From Hydrogenovibrio sp. UBA654 (GTDB taxonomy: Bacteria; Pseudomonadota; Gammaproteobacteria; Thiomicrospirales; Thiomicrospiraceae): DNA of 7,338 nucleotides. Each line of letters begins with the position of its first letter. Positions within the stretch are counted from its first letter, which is position 1. A program made the translations under genes and the position numbers. The DNA lies in NCBI GenBank assembly GCA_002299585.1, contig DBOE01000014.1:1-7338 (forward strand). Direction: 5' to 3'. Below the pieces are notes generated by a model. The model searched no databases. It saw nothing but the letters and a program-made list of their open reading frames with translations, and was not told the origin of the DNA. Positions 6,506 to 7,338 of the stretch are shown piece after piece.

Positions 6506-7249
6506 TTATGTATTGTACAAAATAGACATAAGTTTTGAACTGGGTATAAGACCTGTAAGTTTTTTAAAATCTCTGTTAAAATGAGCTTGGTCAAAATAGC
6601 CTTTATCTAAAACTTTTTGCATTAAATCTTCTAAACCCTCCTCTCTCAATACACTGTGTATGTCATCAAAACGTATAATTTTAGAATACTTTTTCACCGA
6701 TACACCTACATACTTTATAAATAATCTTTCTAATTTTTTAGGGTGAACTTCTAACTCTTCTGCACAATCAGACACAGAAATGTTCCCATGAGAAACATGT
6801 ATAAGCTCCAAAGTACTTATAAGGATATCATCTATTGATTTATCCGAGAAAAATATCTCAAAATACTTATTTAGAGATTCATACGACTTAGTATCTTGCT
6901 CAATGAGTTCTCTTATATCTTCTTCTAAAGCCTTATTTATCTCTTCTAGGGCTATGCTTTTGTTATTGAACTTGGAAATGTCTTCATCTAAGAAAAGTGC
7001 CACTGCATACGGTTTAAAGCGTATACCAACAAAATTATCTTTAGGGGAGATACTAATCACACGGGCTTCTTCCATAAGTCCCGACAAAAATATATGACCA
7101 TTGAGCCAAATAATATCCATAGACCCATCAGGAACAATGGGCATCTCAACAGCTTCATCTGTGGGATTATATGCTGTCCAATAGAGCTTAATATATTTTT
7201 CTAATTCTGGCGAAGGTTCTTGATAGGAAGCTAAAATTTTTTGAAGCAT
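6506..7249 (-). CDS. AraC-family transcriptional regulator with DUF6597-like sensor domain
   Basis: The protein has 247 residues from the chosen ATG. The N-terminal half (about 8-105: LEKYIKLYW, PDGSMDIIWLNG, FLSGLME, FVGIRFKPYA) has the look of the DUF6597 domain found in front of AraC helix-turn-helix modules. The C-terminal half carries the DNA-binding module: the first HTH at about 156-188 (ISVSDCAEELEVHPKKLERLF) and the second at about 206-239, with the AraC signature GYFDQAHFNRDFKKLTG at 217-233. A TTG at 7268-7270 would add seven residues, but it has no ribosome-binding site. The ATG at 7247-7249 follows AAAAGG (7262-7267) by 12 bases, and MLQKI...EPSPELEKYI is like family starts, so I prefer it. 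It is transcribed toward the VOC gene 49 bases away and is probably its regulator; the inducer is unknown. G+C seems lower (about 31% in sampled stretches) than in the VOC gene (about 40%). Confidence 0.88.
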   Translation of the reverse strand: MLQKILASYQEPSPELEKYIKLYWTAYNPTDEAVEMPIVPDGSMDIIWLNGHIFLSGLMEEARVISISPKDNFVGIRFKPYAVALFLDEDISKFNNKSIALEEINKALEEDIRELIEQDTKSYESLNKYFEIFFSDKSIDDILISTLELIHVSHGNISVSDCAEELEVHPKKLERLFIKYVGVSVKKYSKIIRFDDIHSVLREEGLEDLMQKVLDKGYFDQAHFNRDFKKLTGLIPSSKLMSILYNT

Positions 7250-7262
7250 GTTATTGCATAAC
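7250..7262. repeat. Palindrome directly before the AraC-like start codon
   Basis: GTTAT-TGC-ATAAC is a perfect 5-bp inverted repeat around a 3-base centre, touching the ATG of the regulator gene. It could be an operator for autoregulation or part of the leader RNA structure. It is short enough to be chance in AT-rich DNA. Confidence 0.4.
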
Positions 7263-7330
7263 CTTTTCAAGTGGAGTTGCTACACTAAACCGACACAAAG
7301 AAATGAGATAATCTCACCACTTTGAAAAGG
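7262..7330 (-). promoter_or_regulatory. Structured leader of the AraC-like gene (long inverted repeat)
   Basis: CCTTTTCAAGTGG (7262-7274) and CCACTTTGAAAAGG (7317-7330) are inverted copies differing by a single extra base, with 42 bases between them. On the minus-strand transcript the downstream arm contains AAAAGG, the only purine-rich ribosome-binding candidate before the regulator's ATG, so folding would hide it. Between the arms an 11-codon frame starting GTG GTG and ending TAG (7285-7320, minus) encodes VVRLSHFFVSV, without a visible ribosome-binding site. The layout resembles translational attenuators or an operator pair. On the plus strand the right arm would place AAAAGGA just before the window edge, so it could also serve a divergent gene beyond it. 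Confidence 0.45.
7304..7316. promoter_or_regulatory. Perfect 13-bp palindrome, candidate operator
   Basis: TGAGAT-A-ATCTCA is a perfect 6+1+6 palindrome between the arms of the longer inverted repeat, about 55-67 bases upstream of the regulator's ATG. A symmetric site of this size fits a dimeric repressor. AraC proteins usually bind direct, asymmetric sites, so a different regulator is as likely. No protein is assigned. Confidence 0.4.
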
Positions 7331-7338
7331 AAAATAGT

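Noticed and set aside
7250..7270. TTG start at 7268-7270 for the AraC-like gene
   Set aside because: It has no ribosome-binding site and would place the extra codons inside the inverted repeat; the ATG at 7247-7249 fits the family start better.
7250..7330. Integron attC-like site (long imperfect hairpin with an extra base, GCATAAC at the edge)
   Set aside because: The consensus core pair RYYYAAC/GTTRRRY is not present at the two ends, and no matching site follows the genes.

Overview
This is an AT-rich bacterial window. It looks like a gammaproteobacterium, because the tRNA nucleotidyltransferase is the long, HD-domain, E. coli-like type and is followed by a proteobacterial tripartite efflux pump. 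The AT bias, long homopolymer runs and a gene remnant would suit a genome under relaxed selection, such as a symbiont or a small-genome marine lineage. That is inference; no marker here fixes the genus.

Layout: 1-316 holds no convincing gene. It contains an A13 run, a striking run of 15 C, a 47-codon open frame of unknown meaning and an AT-rich leader. From 317 to 5894 three plus-strand genes form one tight unit: cca (CCA-adding enzyme), a periplasmic adaptor (HlyD/AcrA type) overlapping cca by 8 bases, and an RND inner-membrane permease whose ATG directly follows the adaptor stop codon. Adaptor and permease should form an efflux pump. No outer-membrane channel gene is present, so it would have to borrow a TolC-like protein encoded elsewhere. 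Sharing a transcript with cca looks positional rather than functional.

From 5909 to 6058, on the minus strand, lies the last ~49 codons of a TPR-repeat protein. It has lost its upstream part and carries an in-frame TAA, but its own terminator hairpin (5893-5922) is still in place. Directly abutting it are two intact minus-strand genes: a VOC (glyoxalase/bleomycin-resistance fold) protein at 6055-6456 and, upstream of it, an AraC-type regulator at 6506-7249. The arrangement suggests that the VOC/AraC pair replaced or interrupted the front of the TPR gene.

The AraC-like gene has an unusual leader. Two 13-14 nt inverted-repeat arms (7262-7274 and 7317-7330) could fold so that the ribosome-binding purines are hidden, and an 11-codon GTG reading frame and a perfect 13-bp palindrome lie between the arms. 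The genes themselves belong to known families. The most interesting points are the eroded TPR gene next to the newcomer pair, the structured leader of the regulator, and the C15 tract.
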